Shown here in pieces: positions 9,265 to 17,517 of a stretch of 64,000 bases of DNA. This DNA is from Porphyromonas gingivicanis JCM 15907. GTDB lineage: Bacteria; Bacteroidota; Bacteroidia; Bacteroidales; Porphyromonadaceae. The translations under genes and the position numbers were made by a program. The notes under the pieces were generated by a model. That model was not told where the DNA came from. It ran no database searches and saw only the letters and a program-made list of their open reading frames with translations. Each line of letters opens with the position of its first letter. The first letter of the stretch is position 1. The stretch lies in contig NZ_BAKX01000007.1 of the NCBI RefSeq assembly GCF_000614585.1, positions 29,898 to 93,897 on the forward strand, in the 5' to 3' direction.

Positions 9265-10397
9265 ATGAAGCCACGTATATTAGTTATTCACAGGTCTTTA
9301 GCCCCCTATCGTATTGATTTTTTCAACGAGTTGTATCAGCGTTATCAGCCCGATATCTACTTTGAATACTCCTCTGTACGGGAGCAGGAGCTTGACCCCT
9401 CCCTCTGGCAAGAACGGATACACTTTCCCTACAAGGTGCTTAGTCCGGGACCTCAGAGTCTGCCCAATTGGCGCAAAGAACTATGGAATATATGCCGACA
9501 AGGGCGGTACGATGTGGTTTTTATGAGCGAGGTCAATCTTATCACCGCCACCCTCTGGGCGTACCGAGCTTTTACTATGCACCCTATGCGCTTGATTGTG
9601 GTGTGCGATGATAGTTACCCTATAGCGCAAGACTTAATCCGAGACCACTGGAGCCTCAAAAAGCAGGTGATGAACTATGGTAATATCGACGGTTGGGTAC
9701 TCTGCGACAAGCGTACCGAGCAAATTTATCGGGACTATTTCCCCAAAAGTAGTCGCTTCTTCACCCTACCGATTATACAGAGCGAAGCCTTCTTCGAGAA
9801 GCAAAAGGCTCTGGTGCAGGAGGAGAGCCAAGCTCTGCGACAGATATTTTGCCAACGAGAGGGCGAGCGAAGCCGTCTACTGCTCTATGTGGGGCGATTA
9901 GCTCCTGAGAAAAACCTCAAGCGACTTATAACCGCTTTTGAACGAGCCTTTACGCATCAGCCGAAATGCAACTACTCATCGTAGGCGACGGACCCGAACG
10001 AGCCATGCTACAAGAGTATGCGGGGCGTACATCTGTGGCACGACAACTCTTCTTCTGTGGCAAGCAAGAGGGCAGAGAACTTTACAAACACTATGTGGCT
10101 GCCGATGCTTTTGTGTTGCCCAGTATAGTAGAACGGTTTGGAGCAACTGCCAATGAGGCTCTTTTGATGGGACTTCCCACAGCTGTGAGTCGTAATGCTG
10201 GTATCTCTTATCTGGCAGAGGAGAGGGCGGCAATACATATTTTCGACCCATACGATGTGGAAGCGATGAGCCAAACGCTCGGCTCGATGATGGCACAACT
10301 CCCTGCTTGGCGTCCCAACCGCCCCTCGCTGATGCCAATCACTTTCGCTGATGCTATGGAGAACTTCTTCCTCCACTTCGAGCAACTCCTTCCCTAA
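9265..10397 (+). CDS. Glycosyltransferase family 4 (group 1), frameshifted
   Basis: This is a predicted cytosolic GT-B glycosyltransferase transferring a sugar from a nucleotide donor to a surface glycan or lipid. The N-terminal half begins ILVIHRSLAPYRIDFFNEL. The C-terminal half has the GT4 donor-site motifs LLYVGRLAPEKNL, LLIVGDGPER, AADAFVLPSIVERFGATANEALLMGLP (E-x7-E type) and the nucleotide-binding helix. The frame breaks near 9966: restoring one A in the AAA run gives HQPKMQLLIVGDG and a single 377-residue protein. TAACTTTG at 9249-9256 looks like its promoter box. The acceptor is unknown, as no other glycan genes adjoin it. Confidence 0.85.
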
Positions 10398-10498
10398 CGC
10401 CTCGCCTCCCGCTTGCCCCCTCTGCTTTCCCTCTAACCTTTTAGCCAAAATCTTATCCCTATATGCCCGTCATTGTTGGGGGGCAAAGGGGCTTCTTC

Positions 10499-10945
10499 TT
10501 AGGATTTTTCGCCCTTTTTCTTGCCCAAAGAGTTATAGGCGACATCAAGGAGACGATCGGCTCGCTCTAAGCGAACACCTTTGAGAGCTACTTTAACCTT
10601 CACACGAGGCGTATAGATGACCTTCGCCTTATCCACGAGGTCAATCCCCACTTTATCGGGGCTTTCAACGCCCGAACCTTTCTTCGCCGTGATGCTTGGA
10701 CGATAGGTGCCCATGTCGCCACAATCGACACTCTTACCTTCTTGGAGCAGGCGAATAAGCACCTTAGAAGTACGGTCAAACACCGCCTTAATATCAGCCG
10801 AAGAGATGGTCGTCTCGTCAGCCACAAGTTCGATAAACTCCTCAAACTTCACATCAGAATGCAAATGAATGGCAGGATACCAAAGCGTCTTGCCAGACCC
10901 TTTAACGAATGATGCCTTTCGCTCTACTGCTTTAATCTTAATCAT
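10499..10945 (-). CDS. HU-family DNA-binding protein (HU-HIG type)
   Basis: This 148-residue nucleoid-associated protein is typical of Bacteroidota. The IHF/HU fold occupies about residues 25-110 (EFIELVADETTISSADIKAVFDRTSKVLIRLLQEG, then GDMGTYRPSITA). N- and C-terminal extensions (KIKAVERKASF, VKVKVALKGVRLERAD) are characteristic of the HU-HIG subgroup. It binds DNA without strong sequence specificity. The gene stands alone, with an unusual palindrome array just upstream (10989-11063) and the terminator of the Cmr operon beyond that. Confidence 0.85.
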   Translation of the reverse strand: MIKIKAVERKASFVKGSGKTLWYPAIHLHSDVKFEEFIELVADETTISSADIKAVFDRTSKVLIRLLQEGKSVDCGDMGTYRPSITAKKGSGVESPDKVGIDLVDKAKVIYTPRVKVKVALKGVRLERADRLLDVAYNSLGKKKGEKS

Positions 10946-10988
10946 AACAGCATAAATTGTTGGTTATAAATGTTTTCTACTATGCTTA

Positions 10989-11063
10989 CGAAGGTAAATA
11001 AATTTTCGTACGTGCGAAAATAATTTTTTGTACGTACAAAAATAAATTTCTATATATACAAAA
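10989..11063 (-). promoter_or_regulatory. Promoter box and phased palindromes upstream of the HU gene
   Basis: Read on the minus strand, TACCTTCG (10989-10996) resembles the -7 box. Just upstream lie a near-palindrome TTTTCGTACGTGCGAAAA (11003-11020), a perfect 18-base palindrome TTTTTGTACGTACAAAAA (11025-11042) and a degraded third unit around 11047-11063. Centres are about 22 and 21 bases apart, two helical turns. The layout suggests a multi-copy operator, perhaps autoregulatory. Confidence 0.5.
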
Positions 11064-11165
11064 AATTATCGCCTTGCGAAAAAAATTTTAGATTGATGCT
11101 CTAAAAGATTTTTTAATATATACACAACCTATTTTGTTTCTCTCTTGATGTACATCACTGGATAC

Positions 11166-11210
11166 AAAAAAACGCCTACCCCAATACTTTTTGCGTATAG
11201 GGTAGGCGCT
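11166..11210 (-). terminator. Terminator of the Cmr operon
   Basis: On the minus strand, arms GCGCCTACCC and GGGTAGGCG-type sequence enclose a 19-base loop and end in seven T residues. It lies 30 bases beyond the cmr6 stop. Confidence 0.75.
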
Positions 11211-11239
11211 TACTTTTTTAGAGATTAGTGCAAAAGAGG

Positions 11240-12079
11240 CTACTGTTTAGGCTTTTCTACGTCTATGAACTGACCATAGCCAACGTTGGTCTTTGCCCCA
11301 AGACCAAAGTCGCAGATAATAGCTTTGAAGAGCTCTTCCTTAAAATCTGCTATTAATACTTTATCGTCATCTTTCAGAGAAATGGAATCTTTGAGAACAA
11401 CCTTGTCATCTAAGTCAACATGATCTTTCAAGATAAAGCGAAACTGATAGGTTACACCCGGATTGACCCTCAAAAAGCGTATAGGATTGGGATTTTTCAA
11501 GGGCTTGGAATGGGGGGTGATGTAGTCCTCTCCAAAGAGTTTGTTATCTACTTTTACAGGAATGGCATCGAGAAAAATGTCTCTGTCGTAAATGGAAAGC
11601 CCATCCCCCTCAAAGACAGCCCGAATAATTGCTTTACGTAGAACATCTCTATCGGATAGACTGGCTGGAAGGGTTTTCTCTTCTTTGGGTTTGTAATCTG
11701 CAAGGAAGTCCCACTCTTCGATGGCAGAGCGTAGCATCCCTTTGATAGAAGAACCGGGGATAACGGGCAAACCCGACGTATAGTCGAAGTACATCCCAAG
11801 GTTATAAACCTCTGGGGCATCCTCTTTATCCCCCTCATCTTTAGGTTTGTTTATCTCGTGGTGATAGCCCACACCACAGAGCAACCCCGGATAGCAGGTC
11901 TTTAGCTCGAAGCTCTTTATCCCTTGAATATTCACTTCTTCGTTGTGGGGAAGTAGGGGCTCCTCATTTAATTTATCATTCTTTCCTTTATTGAACGTAG
12001 AGAAGTTGGTTACAATGCCCTCACTATTGAGTTTTATCGTATTGAAATATTCTCGATAGTACCAGTATCCAAAATTCAT
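11240..12079 (-). CDS. cmr6: Type III-B CRISPR RAMP protein Cmr6
   Basis: Cmr6 caps the backbone of the crRNA-guided Cmr complex at its 3' (head) end. The 279-residue sequence has RAMP features: LPVIPGSSIKGMLRSAIEEW, the family's P-G-S-S-I-K-G-x-R motif, near residues 120-140, FLDAIPV in the middle, and a C-terminal glycine-rich loop DFGLGAKTNVGYGQF that replaces the classic G-rich RAMP loop. It is the last gene of the operon. Its ATG overlaps the cmr5 stop in an ATGA arrangement, which implies translational coupling, and a terminator follows. Confidence 0.9.
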   Translation of the reverse strand: MNFGYWYYREYFNTIKLNSEGIVTNFSTFNKGKNDKLNEEPLLPHNEEVNIQGIKSFELKTCYPGLLCGVGYHHEINKPKDEGDKEDAPEVYNLGMYFDYTSGLPVIPGSSIKGMLRSAIEEWDFLADYKPKEEKTLPASLSDRDVLRKAIIRAVFEGDGLSIYDRDIFLDAIPVKVDNKLFGEDYITPHSKPLKNPNPIRFLRVNPGVTYQFRFILKDHVDLDDKVVLKDSISLKDDDKVLIADFKEELFKAIICDFGLGAKTNVGYGQFIDVEKPKQ

Positions 12080-12560
12080 TGTGCACCTCCTTTTTGTTGT
12101 TCTGTATTGCTTGTCTCAGGTTCTTCAGCAACAAAAGTCCGAAGTGCCAACTTGAGAGCTACCGCATACTCAAGTATTTTGCGCTCCCACTCCTTGGCCT
12201 TGCCTCTAACTCTTCTATACTTCCTCCCTTTTTGTCTATTACAAGTTCGATAATCGCTGCGGGGGAGTTATTAGTCATCTTTTCCTCTCCGTCCACTGCC
12301 ATATAGTATAAAGCTCTGAGCCATAAGGTTCGCTTCTCCTTATTGTAGAATATGAGCGTAGGAAGAAGTCCCGACTGAATGATAGTAGGACCAAGAGCAT
12401 TGATATACCCCTCGTGGACTTTCTCGAATTTGTGTGTTTGAGGGTCTACAATCTTAGTCAGTTCTGGTTTGCTACTTTCTTTCTTCTTTAATTGCACCTC
12501 TACATACTCGATGGCTTGCATCGCCTTGGGAATTAAATTCTGAATGACTTTCTTATTCAT
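12076..12560 (-). CDS. cmr5: Type III-B CRISPR protein Cmr5, frameshifted
   Basis: Cmr5 is the small helical subunit that lines the target-RNA channel. The start at 12560 (MNKKVIQNLIPKAMQAIEYV) matches the family's helical N-terminus. The middle contains GYINALGPTIIQSGLLPTLIFY, the conserved core helix. Near 12198 the frame breaks. Restoring one base in AAGGCCAAGG gives AKEWERKILEYAVALKLALRTF, the expected final helix, and a TGA that overlaps the cmr6 start. The restored length is 161 residues. The first 8 bases overlap cmr4. The frameshift is probably a sequence error, because the downstream frame and coupling signal are perfectly kept. Confidence 0.88.
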
Positions 12561-13257
12561 TTTTGAGAGGAGCTTTAAGGTTAGTAATCTTGCAAAAACC
12601 GTAACCAATAGAGCCATTAGCTCCTATTTGGATAACACCCTCTTCGATTATCTTGTTGAACTCTTTGAAAATGTCTTCATTATCGTAGGATACGAAGAAG
12701 ACAAAATGGCTCTCGGCAGGCACAACCTCTTCGTACCATAGGTTCTTACTCTCTCCATTGTCCAATTTGTTGCGGGCTATGACGGGGAGTTGCTCAAAGT
12801 CCTCATTGGATAAATTCTTTTCAGTCCCTTCAGGTAACAGAGCTTCAATATTCGACGGAGTAGAAAGAAGGTTTGCTAACTCCCCTATAGGCTTTTGCAG
12901 AGCTTCGTTTGTTTTGAGAATGTAACTGATATTCTTTTCAGTTGTCTGAACAGGATAGGCTAATAGGTTAGCTTGGAAGAAGGTGAAGTTGCCAATGCTG
13001 TGCTCTTCTTCATTCTTCTCATTACTATTATTTTTCTTATCCCTGTTCACATCAGCCCCAAACACATAGTCAAGCTCGGTAAAGCCTTGCTTCGAAAAGA
13101 ACTGTCTCAAAGCTCCTTTGAGGCTGGAGGAGTAGATGCAGGGCGTCCCTGTGGTTACGTCTCGTTGTACACATTTGTCCACTACTTCGTAGGTGGCATC
13201 TCCCTTACCCACGTGCATATTGGTAAGGCATCGAATGATATAGGTGGCAGTTTTCAT
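12553..13257 (-). CDS. cmr4: Type III-B CRISPR RAMP protein Cmr4 (target-RNA nuclease subunit)
   Basis: Cmr4 forms the repeated backbone of the complex and cuts bound RNA at 6-base intervals. This 234-residue protein has the N-terminal RAMP strand (YIIRCLTNMHVGKGD), then VVDKCVQRD. D27 in this motif sits where Cmr4/Csm3 proteins carry the catalytic aspartate, so RNA cleavage should be active. YSSSLKGALRQFF is the thumb-type motif, and GANGSIGYGFCKI is the C-terminal glycine-rich loop. It follows cmr3 after 13 bases and overlaps cmr5. Confidence 0.92.
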   Translation of the reverse strand: MKTATYIIRCLTNMHVGKGDATYEVVDKCVQRDVTTGTPCIYSSSLKGALRQFFSKQGFTELDYVFGADVNRDKKNNSNEKNEEEHSIGNFTFFQANLLAYPVQTTEKNISYILKTNEALQKPIGELANLLSTPSNIEALLPEGTEKNLSNEDFEQLPVIARNKLDNGESKNLWYEEVVPAESHFVFFVSYDNEDIFKEFNKIIEEGVIQIGANGSIGYGFCKITNLKAPLKNE

Positions 13258-13270
13258 GTTTATATTCTGT

Positions 13271-14464
13271 TTATTTTATTGTTTTTGATGGATTGATTAC
13301 TTCGGCACGATTGTAGCCGATGGTATAGAAGTTGGGAACTTCCTTGAGTTCTTTACAGAATTTATCCGCTTGCTCTTTAGTATCGAAGTAAAACACGGAA
13401 CCTCTGGCGTATAGTTCGTACTGGTGACTTAGGGCTGTTTCAGCTTCTTTGAGGCTCTGCTCCTCTCTTTTCTTCTTCTTGTTGTAGAACCTTTGTGTTC
13501 CTACGTGAGTGAGCAAACAGGCAAAGTCTTTCACTTCCGTGCTTGCAAATTTTACCCCCTTGAGGTGATTAGGCTCAATCATAGCATCGGATAGGAGTAC
13601 CACGGTATAGTGCTTCTCATCGCTCGTAAGAGCAGAACCCTTAATGTTGAGTTGGAGATCCTCTGTCTTTTCGCTTACCTCCATGAGGAAAGGTTGTCGC
13701 TCTCCACCGAGGTAGACAATTCTCCCATTCAACTTTTTGTGTTCGATTTCTCCCTCTATCTCTAAAACAGTGGCAAAGCAGAAGTCGTGCTCTCGCACGG
13801 GTGATTGCTTACACTCGTTGGTCTTTTCGCTCTTTAGCTCTTTGAAGTTTTTGAAATGGTAGTATCTCTGACGGAAGAAGGCATCGTCGTTCGTAGCCCC
13901 TTTATAATCTTTGCGTATCCCGATGCGTTCATCTTTTATAAAAAAGTCCTCTTCGTTAAGGAGCGTAGTGCCATTGGATGATAGCCAGCAAGATGCCAGC
14001 TCTTTCTTGGGGTCATAAGCCTCAAAGATGGGAGGGTATTCATCTTCATATTCATAGGAGAGGTGTAAGAGATTGTATGGGGCTTCTTCTTTCTTCTTTT
14101 GAAACCGTCTACCCACAGGTAGGAAGTACTCTTCCTTACCCTCATTGTTCTTCTTCTTGTCTATGATAAAGACAGGAGAGAGCGATTGGATAACACCAAA
14201 CTCCAACTTCTTCCCAGCGAATGGAGAGAAGCTCTGTTCGCCAATCAATTCGCCAGCTTTATCTTCATTTTGTATTTTATTATCCTTGAATACGTCCTCT
14301 CCCGCTATTTGTAACAGTTGATAGCGCAAAAGCCCCAACAAGGCAGTTTGCTGTGGAAAGTGGGAGGAGTACACAAAGTAGTCGGCATTATCATCGCCAA
14401 ATGTTTTCTTCTGCCCAAAGAAAAACTTGTCCAAAGGCGTGAGTTTAATAAGATAGGTAGACAT
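13271..14464 (-). CDS. cmr3: Type III-B CRISPR protein Cmr3
   Basis: Cmr3 is the Cas5-like subunit that holds the 5' tag of the crRNA and contacts Cas10. The 397-residue sequence starts with a RAMP strand and the motif LIKLTPLDKFFFGQKKTFG, in which LTPLDKFFFG corresponds to the family's 'P-x-D-x-x-x-F-x' opening. QTALLGLLRYQLLQIAG follows, the helix typical of Cmr3. The C-terminus is rich in short beta segments. The start codon lies one base after the cas10 stop, so the two are tightly coupled. Confidence 0.88.
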   Translation of the reverse strand: MSTYLIKLTPLDKFFFGQKKTFGDDNADYFVYSSHFPQQTALLGLLRYQLLQIAGEDVFKDNKIQNEDKAGELIGEQSFSPFAGKKLEFGVIQSLSPVFIIDKKKNNEGKEEYFLPVGRRFQKKKEEAPYNLLHLSYEYEDEYPPIFEAYDPKKELASCWLSSNGTTLLNEEDFFIKDERIGIRKDYKGATNDDAFFRQRYYHFKNFKELKSEKTNECKQSPVREHDFCFATVLEIEGEIEHKKLNGRIVYLGGERQPFLMEVSEKTEDLQLNIKGSALTSDEKHYTVVLLSDAMIEPNHLKGVKFASTEVKDFACLLTHVGTQRFYNKKKKREEQSLKEAETALSHQYELYARGSVFYFDTKEQADKFCKELKEVPNFYTIGYNRAEVINPSKTIK

Positions 14465-14465
14465 A

Positions 14466-16061
14466 TTATTTCTCTGTTTTAGAAGTTACAAATTGACAGT
14501 AGCGCAAGATGCCGTGCAGGAGTTTCTTTTTCTCTTTCAACTCGCGAGGAGCATCTTCGGAGCGATGCATAGAGTAGATAAAATCCTTGAGGAGGGAGAA
14601 AAACGTTTCGTTCTCTTTGTGAATTCCTTCGTCAAAAAAGTTGTCAAAGACCGCATTGATACGCTCTTTGTATAGGGCAACCTCGTCGGTGAAAATTGTC
14701 TCATACATATCTTCTATCCAATAGATAAGACTGTTGAGCATACTCTCATCCTCCTTAAAGGCTCGTATAAGCTCGGTTGCCTTTTTGTATAGCCCTGTCT
14801 CTTGTTTACACTTATCGGTACTATGCTTGCAGGGGAGCAAGAACTCTATCCGCTGCCCACTGTGCTTTTGTATGGATATAGCTACGGCATCTCTCGTTGC
14901 ATCTTTTGCTTTCCTCAACATACTTTCGGCTATCTCTATTGCCTCAGACATGGGACTCTTGTAGTAAAAGATACTTACGCCGTAAGACATCGATAGACCC
15001 TCGCCTATTTCCTTTTGGATAAATAGCTTATCTATCTCCTTAATAAGGTTGAATACATCCTTTTCGGTATTGCCCTCCAATACAGGAGCAAAGAGAAAGA
15101 GATCATCCCCTCCGATATAGACAGGTATAGCCTTTGTTTTCTGTATTAACTCATCGGCTACATCAACAGAGAACTCGAAGAACGATTTTGTAAATTTCGT
15201 TAGCTCATCATCCACCTTTTTATCCTCGTCCTCTTGTACTTTGAGATTTTTGATATATGTCCCAAAGCCATCTCCGTCCGCCTTTATGACTGCCAAATAC
15301 TTGTAGCAGTTGCGAAAACCAGGCTTTGAGGTTAATTGGGTGTACTCTACCTCTCCGTTTTCATCTTTGGGAGGAGCTTGTTCCCATCCCGATACGGCTA
15401 TCTCCGAAGTGCTTGGGAAAGCTCTTTCCTTGGAATAACCTTGTAAGAACGAATTCTTCGAGGCCTCGATAAAGAGCTCTATATAATCTTCGTTGGTTTG
15501 AATGGGGGCTTTGTTGAATAACTCTTGCGTGTCTAAGTAGCTATTGAGTCGCTTCAAAATGCCACAATTGGAGTCAAGCTCTACCGTTATGCAGGAGATA
15601 GAAAAGTAGCTCTCTAAGAATTCACAAATGTACTTCTTGCCCGTTGATGTATCGGTGTTATACCGACTTTTTATTTCTTCAAGTTCTTTCTTCCTCTTTG
15701 GATCACTTTCCGTAGCTATCTTTTGCTCAATCTCCTTTTCTTTACTCTGAAGAATAGGTATGAATTTTTCGAGAAGTTCCTCGAAAATCTCTCCTTTTAT
15801 AGTGTCGAGTTCTCCCTCTTTAAGTACTCCCTTTGCAAAAAGTCTATCGGGGAATAAGCCCACCTTTTCAAAAATGTTCTGAAAAGTATCATTGTCTGTT
15901 TGCACTGGAGAGATAATATTAATCCCTTTTTTGTGCATCCTCACGATTAGTTCGTGCATTATCCAAGAGAAGAGGTAGCTCGCCGTCCAAAAGGACTTTA
16001 CGCTCCGAGCCTTAGACAAAGTTTTACCTATTGGTCCTATGGTTATTGCGGTGTATTTCAT
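14466..16061 (-). CDS. cmr2: Cas10/Cmr2, type III-B signature protein without HD domain
   Basis: Cas10 is the large subunit. Its Palm domains make a nucleotide second messenger on target-RNA binding. This version has 531 residues. The first Palm has DGDGFG (residues 262-267), and the second carries an intact GGDD motif at residues 317-320 in PVYIGGDDLFLFAP, so cyclase/conjugase activity is predicted. The N-terminus starts directly with a Palm-like strand (YTAITIGPIGKTLSKARSV) and shows no HD nuclease motif, so DNA cleavage is not expected. It overlaps cmr1 by 38 bases. Small HD-less Cas10 proteins paired with CorA are known in Bacteroides, where the product is SAM-AMP. That this one makes SAM-AMP is inference. 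Confidence 0.93.
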   Translation of the reverse strand: MKYTAITIGPIGKTLSKARSVKSFWTASYLFSWIMHELIVRMHKKGINIISPVQTDNDTFQNIFEKVGLFPDRLFAKGVLKEGELDTIKGEIFEELLEKFIPILQSKEKEIEQKIATESDPKRKKELEEIKSRYNTDTSTGKKYICEFLESYFSISCITVELDSNCGILKRLNSYLDTQELFNKAPIQTNEDYIELFIEASKNSFLQGYSKERAFPSTSEIAVSGWEQAPPKDENGEVEYTQLTSKPGFRNCYKYLAVIKADGDGFGTYIKNLKVQEDEDKKVDDELTKFTKSFFEFSVDVADELIQKTKAIPVYIGGDDLFLFAPVLEGNTEKDVFNLIKEIDKLFIQKEIGEGLSMSYGVSIFYYKSPMSEAIEIAESMLRKAKDATRDAVAISIQKHSGQRIEFLLPCKHSTDKCKQETGLYKKATELIRAFKEDESMLNSLIYWIEDMYETIFTDEVALYKERINAVFDNFFDEGIHKENETFFSLLKDFIYSMHRSEDAPRELKEKKKLLHGILRYCQFVTSKTEK

Positions 16062-17265
16062 TGTGCTTTGCAGAAATTGGTTTTACCTCTGGTATTGTAG
16101 ATATTAATTCTTTCAAGGAAAAAGTGTCTTTTGATGGTGTGTAAACATCTTTCTTCTCCTTTCCGTATGAAAAAATAAACTTTTTGCCAAATATGTCTTC
16201 GTCTATTTCTTTCAGAATTAGAAAAATGGTAGAACCTATTGGTTTGTACACAATAGGAGAAGCAAATCGTTCAATATCCTCGTTAGATACTATTACTTGT
16301 TGGTTTGAGTGTGTAAAATCAAAAAGAGAGTGTAATCCTAATAAAGCCCGAACATATTTTTGAGGAAAATCTTCGTGAGTGTCTTTTTCTATGCGCAAGG
16401 ATAACAACTTTCTTTCGATAGGCTTTTCCCATTCTATCTCCTTTTTTCTGAAATACTCTCTTATAAGAGAGCGCTTTTTTTTGTCTCCTGTTTTCAATTT
16501 GTTGTGAAAGGATCTAATCGTATTGAAAGTGTCCGATATATTAGAACAATTGTGCTTTAAGCAGTATTCTACCCCATAACTCTTCATGATTTCTACTACT
16601 TTTTGAGGCGAGGAGTCAATCCTTTTTTCTCCGTTGAGACAAAGGCTATAGCTACCAAAGCCTTTGGTTTGCCTTGCACCAAAGTTATGCAACAAGAAAA
16701 ATGCTTCTAAGTATTTTTCTATATCTGCTTTCATATCCTTATTATGGATTAAAACAATGCCTTTAACACAACCTTCTTCTAAATGATTTGCCAAACATAC
16801 GGGACCTTTTGTAGGTTCCTTTATCTTGGCTTCATTAGCAAAATAGGGAGTGTTTGAAAGATTTGTTACCCCTTCTTCTATTCTCCCCTTATCCTTAACA
16901 CGAGGCAAGAAATATTGCACTTTCGCATCAGAGCTTAGCTTAAAGGAGAGTTTGTAGTTCAAGGCTCCCTCTTGTCCGGGGATAAGACAAAGTTCCAATT
17001 TTGCATCCTTATTCCCTTTCTTCTTCTCTTCCTCGTACACTCTACGAGCCTCTGCATCTTTATTTTGGAGATGCTTTTTACCCTCCTTGTAACACACCTC
17101 TTCATTTGCTTTGGGGTCATTCACAAACCTCTTACCTATTTGCATCAAGACAAACTTGTCGAGCTTCGGTTTGACCTCGGAGGCGCGAAGCGTTGCCCCT
17201 GCATCCTTGGCTTGGAAGTGGATGATGGGCGTATGCTGTTCCAATTTAAATTCTAACTTATACAT
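16024..17265 (-). CDS. cmr1: Type III-B CRISPR RAMP protein, Cmr1 family (divergent)
   Basis: This 413-residue RAMP protein sits where cmr1 is expected, directly before cas10. The first strand (LEFKLEQHTPIIHFQ) is followed by ATLRASEVKPKLDKFV, which corresponds to the Cmr1 'LR-x-x-S-I-K-G-x-L-R-F' segment but lacks the usual double-Trp. A glycine-rich loop NFGARQTKGFGSY lies near residue 200. The C-terminal part (after residue about 230) is charged and has no motif I recognise. The family call rests on position plus these motifs. A different RAMP subtype in the Cmr1 position is the alternative. Confidence 0.75.
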   Translation of the reverse strand: MYKLEFKLEQHTPIIHFQAKDAGATLRASEVKPKLDKFVLMQIGKRFVNDPKANEEVCYKEGKKHLQNKDAEARRVYEEEKKKGNKDAKLELCLIPGQEGALNYKLSFKLSSDAKVQYFLPRVKDKGRIEEGVTNLSNTPYFANEAKIKEPTKGPVCLANHLEEGCVKGIVLIHNKDMKADIEKYLEAFFLLHNFGARQTKGFGSYSLCLNGEKRIDSSPQKVVEIMKSYGVEYCLKHNCSNISDTFNTIRSFHNKLKTGDKKKRSLIREYFRKKEIEWEKPIERKLLSLRIEKDTHEDFPQKYVRALLGLHSLFDFTHSNQQVIVSNEDIERFASPIVYKPIGSTIFLILKEIDEDIFGKKFIFSYGKEKKDVYTPSKDTFSLKELISTIPEVKPISAKHNEIHRNNHRTNR

Positions 17266-17271
17266 TGTGGT

Positions 17272-17517
17272 CTATTCTTTTTGTTTTGTATTGTTCTTAC
17301 AATAGACATCTATAATCTCCTTATTGGTCTGAAGCAATGATTGGGCAAAAGCATTGTTTAGTTCTTTTGTTCTTTCTCGCTCTTGTTCGACCAATTTTCG
17401 ATACTCTAATTCTTCTTTTTTGATTTTGAATTTGTAACCCCATATAATGGCTACAACACCAATAATAGTAAAGGCTACCACACTCAGACAGAGTAATATC
17501 AAAGTTTCTTTTTCCAT
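17272..17517 (-). CDS. Small membrane-anchored coiled-coil protein of the CRISPR operon
   Basis: This 81-residue protein has one hydrophobic helix (about residues 6-28) followed by a strongly charged Glu/Lys/Arg-rich helix (residues 30-75, with the heptad-like stretch EYRKLVEQERERTKELNNAF). No domain is recognised. Its start lies inside the 3' end of the CorA-like gene (19-base overlap) and its stop is six bases before cmr1, so it is a true operon member and not a chance frame. The position between the CorA-like effector and the Cmr core suggests a partner of the membrane effector. That role is inference. Confidence 0.7.
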   Translation of the reverse strand: MEKETLILLCLSVVAFTIIGVVAIIWGYKFKIKKEELEYRKLVEQERERTKELNNAFAQSLLQTNKEIIDVYCKNNTKQKE

